In this document: positions 34,442 to 42,272 of the stretch, in pieces
Layout: every line of letters begins with the position of its first letter
How positions within the stretch are numbered: the first letter of the stretch is position 1
Source of the DNA: Pyruvatibacter sp. HU-CL02332
Lineage (GTDB): Bacteria; Pseudomonadota; Alphaproteobacteria; CGMCC-115125
Length of the DNA stretch: 64,000 nt
Assembly (NCBI RefSeq): GCF_040362765.1
Contig: NZ_BAABWK010000001.1
Coordinates: forward strand, 1,155,501 to 1,219,500
Direction of reading: 5' to 3'
Made by a program: the position numbers and the translations under genes
Notes under the pieces: generated by a model
The model's database searches: none
Seen by the model: the letters and a program-made list of their open reading frames with translations, nothing else
Told to the model about the DNA's origin: nothing

Positions 34442-35536
34442 ATGGCTGATGACGACGCAACAAACGGCCAGCTCATTGCCGCCATGACGGCGCTCCTGCC
34501 ACCCCTGTTGGCTGCCATGGACACATTGGACTACGTCGCCCGCAAGCTGCACCCGCCACAAGTAGATGACTTGATTAGCCATGTTGCAGGTGTGGATATG
34601 GCAGTGAGGGACGCTCGGCCGCAATTCGAAGCAGCTCCCTGGCCTGAACATCTCTTTCCAGTGCGCGACAGGGTGCTCAAGGCAGCCGAAGAAGTTCTCA
34701 TGGCCTATGGCGAACTCGCGGCAGCCGGCAATGCGGAGAACGCCATTCTTGAATGTTACAAATCCCTGCGCCACGCATCGCGGGCCAGTGAGGCAATCTA
34801 CCCCGTCTCCGCCATTCTGCCTCCCGTCAGCCGGTTCTTTCTGGAAGCCTCCGTGCGGGACAACAAGGAAAAGATCGAGGCACTCTCGTCTGGCGCAGAC
34901 AGGGACAATACGGGCGTCATCGAAGCCAGCAACGCGCGCGACCAGCGCGGAGGGTTTTCTCTTTATGTGCCGGAGGACTATGACGAGGCACGCGCCTACC
35001 CGGTCATCATGGCGCTGCACGGCGGTTCAGGCCATGGCAGGGCATTTTTGTGGACATGGCTGCGCGAAGCCAGAAGCCGCGGCGCCATCCTCATATCGCC
35101 AACGTCCCGCGGCGACACCTGGTCACTGATGGGCCCGGACGAAGACACGCCCAACCTGGAAGCGATGCTTACTCATGTGCGCGAACGCTGGAACATCAAC
35201 CCTGCAAAAATGCTGCTCACCGGCATGAGCGACGGCGGCACATTCTCCTATGTGACGGGCCTGCGTGACGAAAGCCCCTTCACTCACCTCGCCCCCATGT
35301 CGACAGCCTTTCACCCCATGCTGGGTGAGATGGCCTCACCCGGGCGCCTCAAGGACCTGCCCGTTTATGTCATTCACGGAGCGCTGGACTGGATGTTCCC
35401 ATCCAAGTTTGCGGAAATGGCCGCACAGACACTCACCGCAGGCGGCGCCAACGTGGAACTGGAAATACTGGCCGACCTGTCTCACACCTATCCGCGTGAA
35501 ATGAATGCGCGCGTGATGGACTGGTTCTTGTCCTAA
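34442..35536 (+). CDS. Alpha/beta hydrolase, phospholipase/carboxylesterase-like
   Basis: 364 residues from the ATG at 34442 (GGGAGG 10 nt upstream). The first 140 residues are helical and family-unknown. The rest is an esterase: oxyanion GGFSLYVPEDYDEARAYP and IMALHGGSGHG, nucleophile Ser263 in GMSDGG, Asp316 in HGALDWMFPS and His348 in DLSHTYPRE. There is no signal peptide, so it acts in the cytosol. The layout with an N-terminal helical part is seen in some depolymerase- or phospholipase-annotated hydrolases. The substrate is unknown. It ends at a strong bidirectional terminator. Confidence 0.82.
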   Translation: MADDDATNGQLIAAMTALLPPLLAAMDTLDYVARKLHPPQVDDLISHVAGVDMAVRDARPQFEAAPWPEHLFPVRDRVLKAAEEVLMAYGELAAAGNAENAILECYKSLRHASRASEAIYPVSAILPPVSRFFLEASVRDNKEKIEALSSGADRDNTGVIEASNARDQRGGFSLYVPEDYDEARAYPVIMALHGGSGHGRAFLWTWLREARSRGAILISPTSRGDTWSLMGPDEDTPNLEAMLTHVRERWNINPAKMLLTGMSDGGTFSYVTGLRDESPFTHLAPMSTAFHPMLGEMASPGRLKDLPVYVIHGALDWMFPSKFAEMAAQTLTAGGANVELEILADLSHTYPREMNARVMDWFLS

Positions 35537-35550
35537 GCCCCAAAAACAAA

Positions 35551-35586
35551 AACGCCGCAGCTCCTGTAGGAGGCTGCGGCGTTTTC
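35551..35586. terminator. Bidirectional rho-independent terminator
   Basis: AACGCCGCAG-CTCC, loop TGTA, GGAGG-CTGCGGCGTT forms a 14-bp stem with one bulge, flanked by an A-rich tract on the left and TTTTC on the right. It separates the convergent esterase (+) and CYP153 (-) genes and can serve both. Confidence 0.85.
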
Positions 35587-35605
35587 ATATCGGATAGCAT
35601 CCGGC

Positions 35606-36868
35606 TTATTTCGGAATACGCACTGGCATGTAGGTGTAACCCTTCACGAAGCAGCCCGGTGAGCGTGTCGGCTCGGCCATGAGTTCGATCTTCGGGAACC
35701 GCTTCAGGATTTCTTCCCACAGGATCATGATCTGCAACTCGCCAAGACGGTTGCCAACGCAGCGGTGAATGCCATAGCCGAATGACATCTGACGACGGGC
35801 ATTCGCGCGATCAATGATCACATCATTCGCGTTTTCAAAAACCGTCTTGTCGCGATTGCCTGACACGTACCACATGGCAACCTTGTCGCCCTTCTTGATC
35901 ATCTTGCCGCCAAGCTCGAAGTCTTCAAGCGCGGTGCGGCGCATGTGAGCAAGCGGTGTCTGCCAGCGGATGATTTCAGATGACAGGTTGGGGATCAGAC
36001 CCGGGTCAGCAATGAGCTTGTCGTATTCCTTCGGGAACTTGTTGAGCGCATAGACGCTGCCCGTCATGGAATTGCGGGTCGTGTCATTGCCGCCCACGAT
36101 CAGCAGAATGATGTTCCCCAGATATTCCATGGGGTCCATGTTCTTCGTCGCCTCACCACGCGTCAGCATGGTGATGAGATCATTGCCTGGCTTGTCTGAG
36201 TTGACGCGCTGGTTCCACAATTCAGTGAAGTAAGCGAGGCACTCAAGCAGGTGGCCTTTCCACTCTTCCTCACCGCCTTCAAGTGTATTGGCATCGGTCG
36301 TGACCATGTCCGACCAGAAGGTCAGCTTGCGCCGGTCTTCAAACGGGAAGTCAAAGAGCGTGGCGAGCATCATGGTGGTCAGCTCGATGGACACATTGTC
36401 CACCCAGTCAAACGTTTCGCCGCGCGGCAGTGAATCCAGCACCATGCCGGTACGTTCACGGATCAGCGGTTCCCACGACTTGAGATTGTTGGGCGCCACA
36501 ATCGGCTGAACCGTCTTGCGTTGTTCATCATGCTTTGGCTGGTCCATCGCGATGAACATGGGCAGCTGGAAATCTTCCGGCCCATCAAAAAGCGTGATGC
36601 CGCCGTGTTCCCAGCTTGAGGAAAACACCTGGTGATTGGTGTCTACCGCCATGATGTGTTCGTAGCTGCTGACCGCCCAATACTCACCGAACTCTTCGTC
36701 GAAGCACTTGTGAACCGGCGCTTCCTCACGAAGGCGCTCGAAATATGGCCAGATCACATCATTCTGGAATAGATCGCGCTGCGCGGGATTGAACTCATTC
36801 AAAGGCATGCTCCAGGCACGCTCGGTATGATCAATCTCGGTCTGCGGTTCGGCAACGGCCTGGGACAT
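35606..36868 (-). CDS. Cytochrome P450, CYP153 type (paralogue 1, last in the row)
   Basis: 420 residues. The heme loop FGYGIHRCVGNRLGELQ carries the axial Cys370, and the I-helix GGNDTTRNSMTG holds the oxygen-activating acid/Thr pair. The 'NRLGELQ' after the Cys and the 'GGNDTTRNSM' helix are hallmarks of CYP153 enzymes, which hydroxylate the terminal carbon of medium-chain n-alkanes or fatty acids. It is soluble, with electrons from a ferredoxin and reductase not encoded here. Its closest relative in the window is paralogue 2, with which it shares the 'MVTTDxxTLxGG' loop. There are 81 nt to the gene upstream. It ends at the terminator at 35551. Confidence 0.92.
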   Translation of the reverse strand: MSQAVAEPQTEIDHTERAWSMPLNEFNPAQRDLFQNDVIWPYFERLREEAPVHKCFDEEFGEYWAVSSYEHIMAVDTNHQVFSSSWEHGGITLFDGPEDFQLPMFIAMDQPKHDEQRKTVQPIVAPNNLKSWEPLIRERTGMVLDSLPRGETFDWVDNVSIELTTMMLATLFDFPFEDRRKLTFWSDMVTTDANTLEGGEEEWKGHLLECLAYFTELWNQRVNSDKPGNDLITMLTRGEATKNMDPMEYLGNIILLIVGGNDTTRNSMTGSVYALNKFPKEYDKLIADPGLIPNLSSEIIRWQTPLAHMRRTALEDFELGGKMIKKGDKVAMWYVSGNRDKTVFENANDVIIDRANARRQMSFGYGIHRCVGNRLGELQIMILWEEILKRFPKIELMAEPTRSPGCFVKGYTYMPVRIPK

Positions 36869-36888
36869 GATCTCTTCTTTCCTGATAG

Positions 36889-36923
36889 TGACGACGCGTC
36901 ATTTTTAAGTGAGGGCGCGCCCT
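36889..36923. promoter_or_regulatory. Palindromes upstream of CYP153 paralogue 1
   Basis: TGACG-ACG-CGTCA (36889-36901) followed by T5 and the perfect 12-nt palindrome AGGGCGCGCCCT (36912-36923) lie 20-55 nt upstream of the ATG at 36868. On the minus strand the first contains AAAAATGACGC, a word that also starts the large palindrome in front of paralogue 4 at 41049. Candidate operator or promoter element. Confidence 0.4.
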
Positions 36924-36949
36924 GTAGATTTCAACCTAATTCACAAAGA

Positions 36950-38212
36950 TTAAGCGGGAATACGCACCGGCATGTACGTGTAGCCTTTGACGAAGCAGCC
37001 CGGTGTGCGCGTTGGCTCTTCCATCAGCTCGATCTTGGGGAAACGCTTGAGAATCTCTTCCCACAGAATCTTGATCTGAAGCTCGCCAAGGCGATTGCCG
37101 ACACAGCGATGGATGCCATAGCCAAAGGACATCTGACGACGGGCATTAGGCCGGTCGATGATGATGTCGTCAGCATTTTCAAAAACGTCCGCATCCCGGT
37201 TGCCGGACACGTACCACATGGCCACCTTGTCGCCCTTCTTGATCATCGTGCCATTCAGCTCGATGTCTTCAAGGGCCGTGCGGCGCATGTGGGCCAACGG
37301 CGTCTGCCAGCGAATGATCTCTGACGACAGATTGGGGATCAGGCTTGGATCCGCGATCAGCTTGTCATACTCACCGGGGAACTTGTTCAGCCCATAGACG
37401 CTGGCCGTCATGGAGTTACGGGTCGTGTCATTGCCGCCCACGATGAGCAGGATGATGTTCCCCAGATACTCCATCGGGTCCATGTTCTTGGTGGACTCCC
37501 CACGGGTCAGCATAGTGATCAGGTCATTGCCTGGTGTGTCGGAGTTGATGCGCTCATTCCAAAGGCCGGTGAAGTACTCCAGGCATGCCAGAAGATGGCC
37601 GCGTTTTTCCTCAACGCCGCCTTTCAGAGTCTTGGGATCCGTCGTCACCATGTCGGACCAGAAGGTCAGCTTGCGGCGTTCCTCAAACGGGAAATCAAAC
37701 AGGGTGGCCAGCATCATGGTGGTCAGCTCAATCGATACATTGTCCACCCAGTCAAACGTTTCGCCGCGCGGCAATGAATCCAGAACAAAGCCGGTGCGCT
37801 CGCGAATGAGACCTTCCCAGTTCTTCAGATTGTTGGGCGCCACGATCGGCTGAACGGTAATGCGCTGCTGGTCGTGCTTGGGCGGGTCCATGGCAATGAA
37901 CATCGGCAGACGGAAATCCTCCGCTGCATCAAAAAGCGTGATGCCGCCATGGGTCCAGTCTGAGGAAAACACGTGGTGGTTTGTGTCCACCGCCATGATG
38001 TCTTCGTAGCGCGTGACGGACCAGTACTCGCCAAAGTCCTCATCATAGGCCTTGTGAACCGGCGCTTCCTTACGCAGGCGTTCAAAGTACGGCCAGATCA
38101 CGTCATTCCGAAACAGGTCCCGCCGCGCTGGGTTGATCTCATTGAGCGGCATGCTCCATGCGCGCTCGGCATGATCGATATCAGTCTGCGGTTCAGCAAC
38201 GGCCTGAGACAT
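36950..38212 (-). CDS. Cytochrome P450, CYP153 type (paralogue 2)
   Basis: 420 residues from the ATG at 38212, supported by AAAGGAAAG upstream and by the MSQAVAEPQTDIDH start shared with paralogue 1; the longer frame to 38335 crosses into the upstream P450 and is rejected. The heme Cys370 lies in GYGIHRCVGNRL and the I-helix in GGNDTTRNSMTA. It shares the WxHGGITLFD loop and the MVTTD loop with paralogue 1. The N-terminal half keeps WPYFERLRKEAPVHK, as in paralogues 3 and 4. Same predicted function: terminal hydroxylation of alkanes or fatty acids. 79 nt separate it from paralogue 3. Confidence 0.92.
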   Translation of the reverse strand: MSQAVAEPQTDIDHAERAWSMPLNEINPARRDLFRNDVIWPYFERLRKEAPVHKAYDEDFGEYWSVTRYEDIMAVDTNHHVFSSDWTHGGITLFDAAEDFRLPMFIAMDPPKHDQQRITVQPIVAPNNLKNWEGLIRERTGFVLDSLPRGETFDWVDNVSIELTTMMLATLFDFPFEERRKLTFWSDMVTTDPKTLKGGVEEKRGHLLACLEYFTGLWNERINSDTPGNDLITMLTRGESTKNMDPMEYLGNIILLIVGGNDTTRNSMTASVYGLNKFPGEYDKLIADPSLIPNLSSEIIRWQTPLAHMRRTALEDIELNGTMIKKGDKVAMWYVSGNRDADVFENADDIIIDRPNARRQMSFGYGIHRCVGNRLGELQIKILWEEILKRFPKIELMEEPTRTPGCFVKGYTYMPVRIPA

Positions 38213-38236
38213 GAACTCTACTTTCCTTTGATGCAA

Positions 38237-38263
38237 CGGCGCCCTCATGGACTGAGGACGCCG
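38237..38263. repeat. Hairpin between CYP153 paralogues 2 and 3
   Basis: CGGCGCCCTCA-TGGAC-TGAGGACGCCG, 11-bp arms with one mismatch, sits 25 nt upstream of the paralogue 2 start. There is no T-run, so it is more likely an intercistronic RNA stem or operator than a terminator. Confidence 0.4.
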
Positions 38264-38291
38264 CGCCAAACTTACAAAATGTGTGTGCCAG

Positions 38292-39548
38292 TTAGGCGGG
38301 AATGCGAACTGGCATATAGGTGTAGCCCTTAACAAAGGGAGAGCGGGTGCGGGTCGGCTCTTCCATCACTTCGATCTTCGGGAAACGCTTCAGCAGCTCT
38401 TCCCAGAGGATCTTGATCTGAAGTTCGCCAAGGCGATTGCCCACACAGCGATGGATGCCATACCCAAATGACATCTGACGGCGGGCATTCGGGCGGTCGA
38501 TGATCACGTCATCCGCATTCTCAAAAATTGCGGTGTCCCGATTGCCGGAGACATACCACATGGCAACCTTGTCACCCTTCTTGATCATCTGGCCATTCAG
38601 CTCAATGTCTTCGAGCGCCGTACGCCGCATGTGAGCGAGTGGTGTCTGCCAGCGAATGATTTCTGACGAAAGGTTGGGGATCAGGCTTGGGTCTGCAATC
38701 AGCTTGTCGTACTCGCCGGCAAACTTGTTGAGCGCATAGACGCTGCCTGTCATGGAGTTGCGGGTCGTATCATTGCCGCCAACGATCAGCAGAATGATGT
38801 TCCCCAAATATTCCATGGGATCCATGTTCTTGGTGGATTCGCCACTGGCCAGCATGCTGATGAGATCATTGCCTGGCGTATCGGAGTTCACCCGATCGTT
38901 CCAAAGGCCGGTAAAGGCCTCAAGGCATTCCATCAGCTCGCCACGCCACTGCTCTTCACTCTTGTAGATTTCCGGGTTGTCGCGACCGGTCGCCACGTCA
39001 GACCAACGGGTCAGGCGGCGGCGCTCTTCAAACGGGAAATCAAACAGCGTTGCCAACATCATGGTGGTGAGTTCGATGGACACCTTGTCCACCCAGTCAA
39101 AGGTTTCACCGCGCGGCAGTTCATCCAGGATCAGACCCGTGCGCTCACGAATGAGACCTTCCCAGTTCTGCAGGTTCTTGGGCGCAACGATGGGCTGCAC
39201 CGTAATGCGCTGTTTGTCGTGCTTGGGTGGGTCCATGGCGATGAACATCGGCGCCTTGAAGTCTTCCAACGGGTCCGCCAGCGTGATGGCACCTTCAGAG
39301 GAAAAGACATGATGGTTGGTATCCACCGCCATGATGTCTTCGTAGCGCGTCACAGACCAGTAATCGCCGAATTCGTCCGAATGCCCCTTATGGACGGGCG
39401 CCTCTTTGCGCAGCCGCTCGAAATAGGGCCAGATGGCATCGTCCTGAAAGAGCGCGCCATCAGCAACATTGATGTCTTCAAGAGGCATGCTCCAGGCACG
39501 TTCTTGATGGTCGATTGTGGAAGATGTTTCGACGGCGGCCTGTGACAT
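38292..39548 (-). CDS. Cytochrome P450, CYP153 type (paralogue 3)
   Basis: 418 residues, RBS AGAGGA 5 nt before the ATG. The heme ligand is Cys368; GGNDTTRNSM and FGYGIHRCVGNRLGELQ are intact. It groups with paralogue 4 by the VATGRxNPEI loop, which replaces MVTTD in paralogues 1 and 2. It also lacks four residues after VFSS, where the other copies have (W/S)xHGG. That shortens the loop near the B-C region, which is known in P450s to contact substrate, so its chain-length preference may differ. Sequence divergence between pairs is clear, so this is an old duplication rather than an assembly artefact. Confidence 0.92.
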   Translation of the reverse strand: MSQAAVETSSTIDHQERAWSMPLEDINVADGALFQDDAIWPYFERLRKEAPVHKGHSDEFGDYWSVTRYEDIMAVDTNHHVFSSEGAITLADPLEDFKAPMFIAMDPPKHDKQRITVQPIVAPKNLQNWEGLIRERTGLILDELPRGETFDWVDKVSIELTTMMLATLFDFPFEERRRLTRWSDVATGRDNPEIYKSEEQWRGELMECLEAFTGLWNDRVNSDTPGNDLISMLASGESTKNMDPMEYLGNIILLIVGGNDTTRNSMTGSVYALNKFAGEYDKLIADPSLIPNLSSEIIRWQTPLAHMRRTALEDIELNGQMIKKGDKVAMWYVSGNRDTAIFENADDVIIDRPNARRQMSFGYGIHRCVGNRLGELQIKILWEELLKRFPKIEVMEEPTRTRSPFVKGYTYMPVRIPA

Positions 39549-39568
39549 GGGTGTTCCTCTTGATTGAT

Positions 39569-39607
39569 GGCGTCAGACGCCCGGGACCATGCGACATGGC
39601 ACCGGGC
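39569..39607. repeat. Hairpins between CYP153 paralogues 3 and 4
   Basis: A perfect GGCGTC-A-GACGCC (39569-39581) overlaps the start of a second stem, GCCCGGGACCATG-CGA-CATGGCACCGGGC (39579-39607, 11 of 13 pairs). They lie just 3' of the paralogue 4 stop and upstream of the paralogue 3 RBS. No T-run follows. Confidence 0.4.
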
Positions 39608-39626
39608 GGTCTTGTCGTTTCAACGG

Positions 39627-40892
39627 CTAGGCAGGAATGCGAACCGGCATGTAGGTGTAGCCCTTCACAAAGACGGACTTCGTGCGTGTCGGCTCTTCCA
39701 TCACTTCAATCTTCGGGAAGCGCTTGAGAATTTCTTCCCACAGAATCTTGATCTGCAGCTCGCCCAACCGGTTACCCACGCAACGGTGGATGCCATACCC
39801 AAATGCCATCTGGCGGCGGGCATTTGGACGATCGATGATCACCTTGTCCGCGTCTTCAAACACACTCTCATCGCGGTTGCCTGACACGTACCACATGGCC
39901 ACCTTGTCGCCCTTCTTGATGTGAGCACCGTTCAGAACGATGTCCTCAAGAGCCGTCCGGCGCATATGCGCCAGCGGCGTCTGCCAGCGAATGATCTCGG
40001 ACGAAAGGTTCGGGATCAGATCCGGGTTGGCGATCAGCTTGTCATACTCACCAGCAAACTTGTTGAGGGCATAGACGCTGGCCGTCATGGAGTTGCGGGT
40101 CGTGTCATTGCCACCAACGATGAGCAGGATGATGTTTCCCAAATACTCCATCGGGTCCATGTTCTTCGTGGACTCGCCACGGGTCAGCATGGTGATGAGA
40201 TCATTGCCCGGCGTATCGGAATTGATGCGTTCATTCCAGATGCCTGTAAAGGCTTCAAGGCACTCCAGCAGTTCCGCGCGCCACTGCTCATCGTCAGCAA
40301 CAATCTCCGGGTTGTTACGACCAGTTGCCACATCAGACCAGCGCGTGAGTTTGCGGCGCTGTTCGAACGGGAAGTCGAACAGGGTCGCAAGCATCATGGT
40401 TGTGAGTTCGACGGAGACATTGTCCACCCAGTCGAACACTTCACCGCGGGGCAGCGCATCGAGAATCTGACCGGTACGTTCGCGGATCAGGCCTTCCCAG
40501 TTCTTCAGATTGTTTGGCGCCACAATCGGCTGCACCGTGATGCGCTGCTGATCATGCTTGGGTGGGTCCATCGCAATGAACATGGGCAACTGAAAATCAG
40601 AGATCTGATCGAACAGAGTGATGCCACCATGTTCCCAGCTGGACGAGAACACATGGTGGTTGGTGTCCACCGCCATGATGTCTTCGTAGCGGGTCACAGA
40701 CCAGTACTCACCGAAGTCGGGGGAGTAGGCTTTGTGGACCGGAGCTTCCTTACGCAGGCGCTCGAAATACGGCCAGATGGCATCCGCCTGGAAAATGTCC
40801 GGATCAGCGATATTGATGTCCTTGAGCGGCATGCTCCACGCACGCTCTGTGTGATCAATCTCTGCTTCAGGTTGGATAGCTGCCTGCGACAT
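39627..40892 (-). CDS. Cytochrome P450, CYP153 type (paralogue 4, first in the row)
   Basis: 421 residues from the ATG at 40892, with GGAGGAAA about 8 nt upstream; the frame from 40919 adds nine unlikely residues. The heme ligand is Cys371, the I-helix GGNDTTRNSMTA. It retains the SWEHGGITLFDQ loop missing in paralogue 3 but shares the VATGRNNPEI loop with it. It is the 5'-most member of the four-gene row, 78 nt before paralogue 3, and so nearest the likely promoter region at 40893-41090. Predicted role: n-alkane or fatty-acid omega-hydroxylation. Confidence 0.92.
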   Translation of the reverse strand: MSQAAIQPEAEIDHTERAWSMPLKDINIADPDIFQADAIWPYFERLRKEAPVHKAYSPDFGEYWSVTRYEDIMAVDTNHHVFSSSWEHGGITLFDQISDFQLPMFIAMDPPKHDQQRITVQPIVAPNNLKNWEGLIRERTGQILDALPRGEVFDWVDNVSVELTTMMLATLFDFPFEQRRKLTRWSDVATGRNNPEIVADDEQWRAELLECLEAFTGIWNERINSDTPGNDLITMLTRGESTKNMDPMEYLGNIILLIVGGNDTTRNSMTASVYALNKFAGEYDKLIANPDLIPNLSSEIIRWQTPLAHMRRTALEDIVLNGAHIKKGDKVAMWYVSGNRDESVFEDADKVIIDRPNARRQMAFGYGIHRCVGNRLGELQIKILWEEILKRFPKIEVMEEPTRTKSVFVKGYTYMPVRIPA

Positions 40893-41048
40893 GAACCGTT
40901 TCCTCCGGTTGGTTGGCACTCATACGAATGCCGACATGACAAACGACCCCGCCTCCCCGTTTGTTTCCACGAGGTAAGCCGAGCGTGCCGCATGTGACCT
41001 GCGGCCAGTTGGGAAAAGAGTAACGCAGCGGAAATCGAGGTTCTATAA

Positions 41049-41072
41049 AAAAATGACGCGGGCGTCATTTTT
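41049..41072. promoter_or_regulatory. 24-nt palindrome upstream of the CYP153 row
   Basis: AAAAATGACG-CGGG-CGTCATTTTT, perfect 10-bp arms (11 if the inner C-G pair is counted), lies 157 nt upstream of the first CYP153 start. It could be an operator or a second terminator-like hairpin, because T5 follows on either strand. It shares AAAAATGACGC with the element near 36889. Confidence 0.5.
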
Positions 41073-41093
41073 GCTGCACCGCAAAACAACCCA

Positions 41094-41136
41094 CAAAAAA
41101 GGCGGGCTTTTCCTACAAAAAGACCCGCCTTCTGCC
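41094..41136 (-). terminator. Rho-independent terminator of the nitronate monooxygenase gene
   Basis: On the minus strand AAGGCGGG ... CCCGCCTT (41131-41124 and 41106-41099) forms an 8-bp G/C-rich stem extended by A/T pairs, followed by a T-run (A-run at 41094-41100 on +). It starts 23 nt after the stop at 41159. Confidence 0.8.
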
Positions 41137-41158
41137 GATTTTTGCGTGTTGAGCCGAT

Positions 41159-42136
41159 CTAGGCGGCGCGGAAGCCCGCCAGACGCTCTGCGATAATCTC
41201 GTCGGCTTCCTTCATGATCCGATCCACAAGCTCTTTGCAGGTCGGAATGTCATGGATAAGCCCGGCAACCATGCCACAGCTCCAGCCGCCCGCATCCATC
41301 TGGCCGTCTTTCATGATTTTTGGATAAACGCCGGCCACTTCTTCGGCGATGTCGCCAAAGCTGAGCTTGTCGCCCATTTCCTGTTCCTTCTGCAGAAGAC
41401 GCTCAACCGCATCATTGTTGAGCACCCGTTCGGTGTTCCGAAGGGGGCGCATGATCAGGCGCGTGTCGAGTTCGCTTGCAGCAATCAGGGCCTGCTTCAC
41501 ATTCTCATGCACGGGCGCTTCCTGTGTGGCGATGAAACGTGTGCCCATGTTCATGCCTTCAGCACCCATGGCCATGGACGCAACAAGGCTGCGGCCGTCT
41601 GCCATGCCGCCTGACGATACGAATGGGATTTTGAGCTCTTCTGCGGCCCGTGGCAGCAAGATGAAGTTGGGCACATCGTCTTCACCCGGATGACCACCGC
41701 ACTCAAAGCCATCAACACTTACAGCGTCACATCCAATGGCTTCAGCCTTGAGAGCGTGGCGCACAGATGTGCATTTGTGGATGACCTTGATGTCCGCTTC
41801 CTTGAGGGCGGGAAGCCACTTGGCTGGATTGTTGCCAGCCGTTTCAACAGCTTTGACACCGCTCTTGATGATGACATCAACAAATCCTGGATAGTCAGGA
41901 GGCGTTACGGCTGGGAGGAACGTCAGGTTCACACCAAAAGGCTTGTCGGTCATGCCTTTGCAGCGCTCGATTTCCGCAGCCAGTTTTTCAGGCGTGCCCT
42001 GCGTCAGGCCAGTGATGATGCCAAGACCACCTGCATTGGAAACAGCAGCAGCCATTTCCGCAAAGCCCACATAATGCATGCCGCCCTGAATGATCGGATG
42101 CTCAATACCAAAGAGTTCTGTAATACGCGTGCGCAT
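41159..42136 (-). CDS. Nitronate monooxygenase / enoyl-reductase-like FMN enzyme
   Basis: 325 residues from the ATG at 42136 (GGGGCGG 6 nt upstream), the conserved N-terminus of the family: RITELFGIEHPIIQGGMHYV. The TIM barrel shows AVSNAGGLGIITGL, GVNLTFLPAV and the active-site segment VSVDGFECGGHPGEDD with its His. FVSSGGMADGRSLVASMAMGAEGMNMGTRF is the FMN-phosphate loop. It oxidises nitronates or propionate-3-nitronate with O2 in the cytosol; some relatives are fatty-acid enoyl reductases. It has its own terminator and is not part of the P450 row. Confidence 0.88.
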   Translation of the reverse strand: MRTRITELFGIEHPIIQGGMHYVGFAEMAAAVSNAGGLGIITGLTQGTPEKLAAEIERCKGMTDKPFGVNLTFLPAVTPPDYPGFVDVIIKSGVKAVETAGNNPAKWLPALKEADIKVIHKCTSVRHALKAEAIGCDAVSVDGFECGGHPGEDDVPNFILLPRAAEELKIPFVSSGGMADGRSLVASMAMGAEGMNMGTRFIATQEAPVHENVKQALIAASELDTRLIMRPLRNTERVLNNDAVERLLQKEQEMGDKLSFGDIAEEVAGVYPKIMKDGQMDAGGWSCGMVAGLIHDIPTCKELVDRIMKEADEIIAERLAGFRAA

Positions 42137-42272
42137 GTTCGCCGCCCCATATGTTTTTGAAGACTGGTTCACGGCATGCTGAAACACGCCATCTCATGGC
42201 GCATTTTGGCCATCCCGGCGCGAAAAGCTAGAGCGTTCTTTTTTAAAACTGCGGAAGGGTATGAGAGATCCG

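Noticed and set aside
36950-38335. 461-residue form of CYP153 paralogue 2
   Set aside because: The extra 41 residues overlap the next P450 gene, and a good RBS plus the MSQAVAEPQ start lie at 38212.
35606-40892. Assembly artefact duplicating one P450 four times
   Set aside because: The copies differ in length, loops and intergenic sequence, so they are genuine paralogues.
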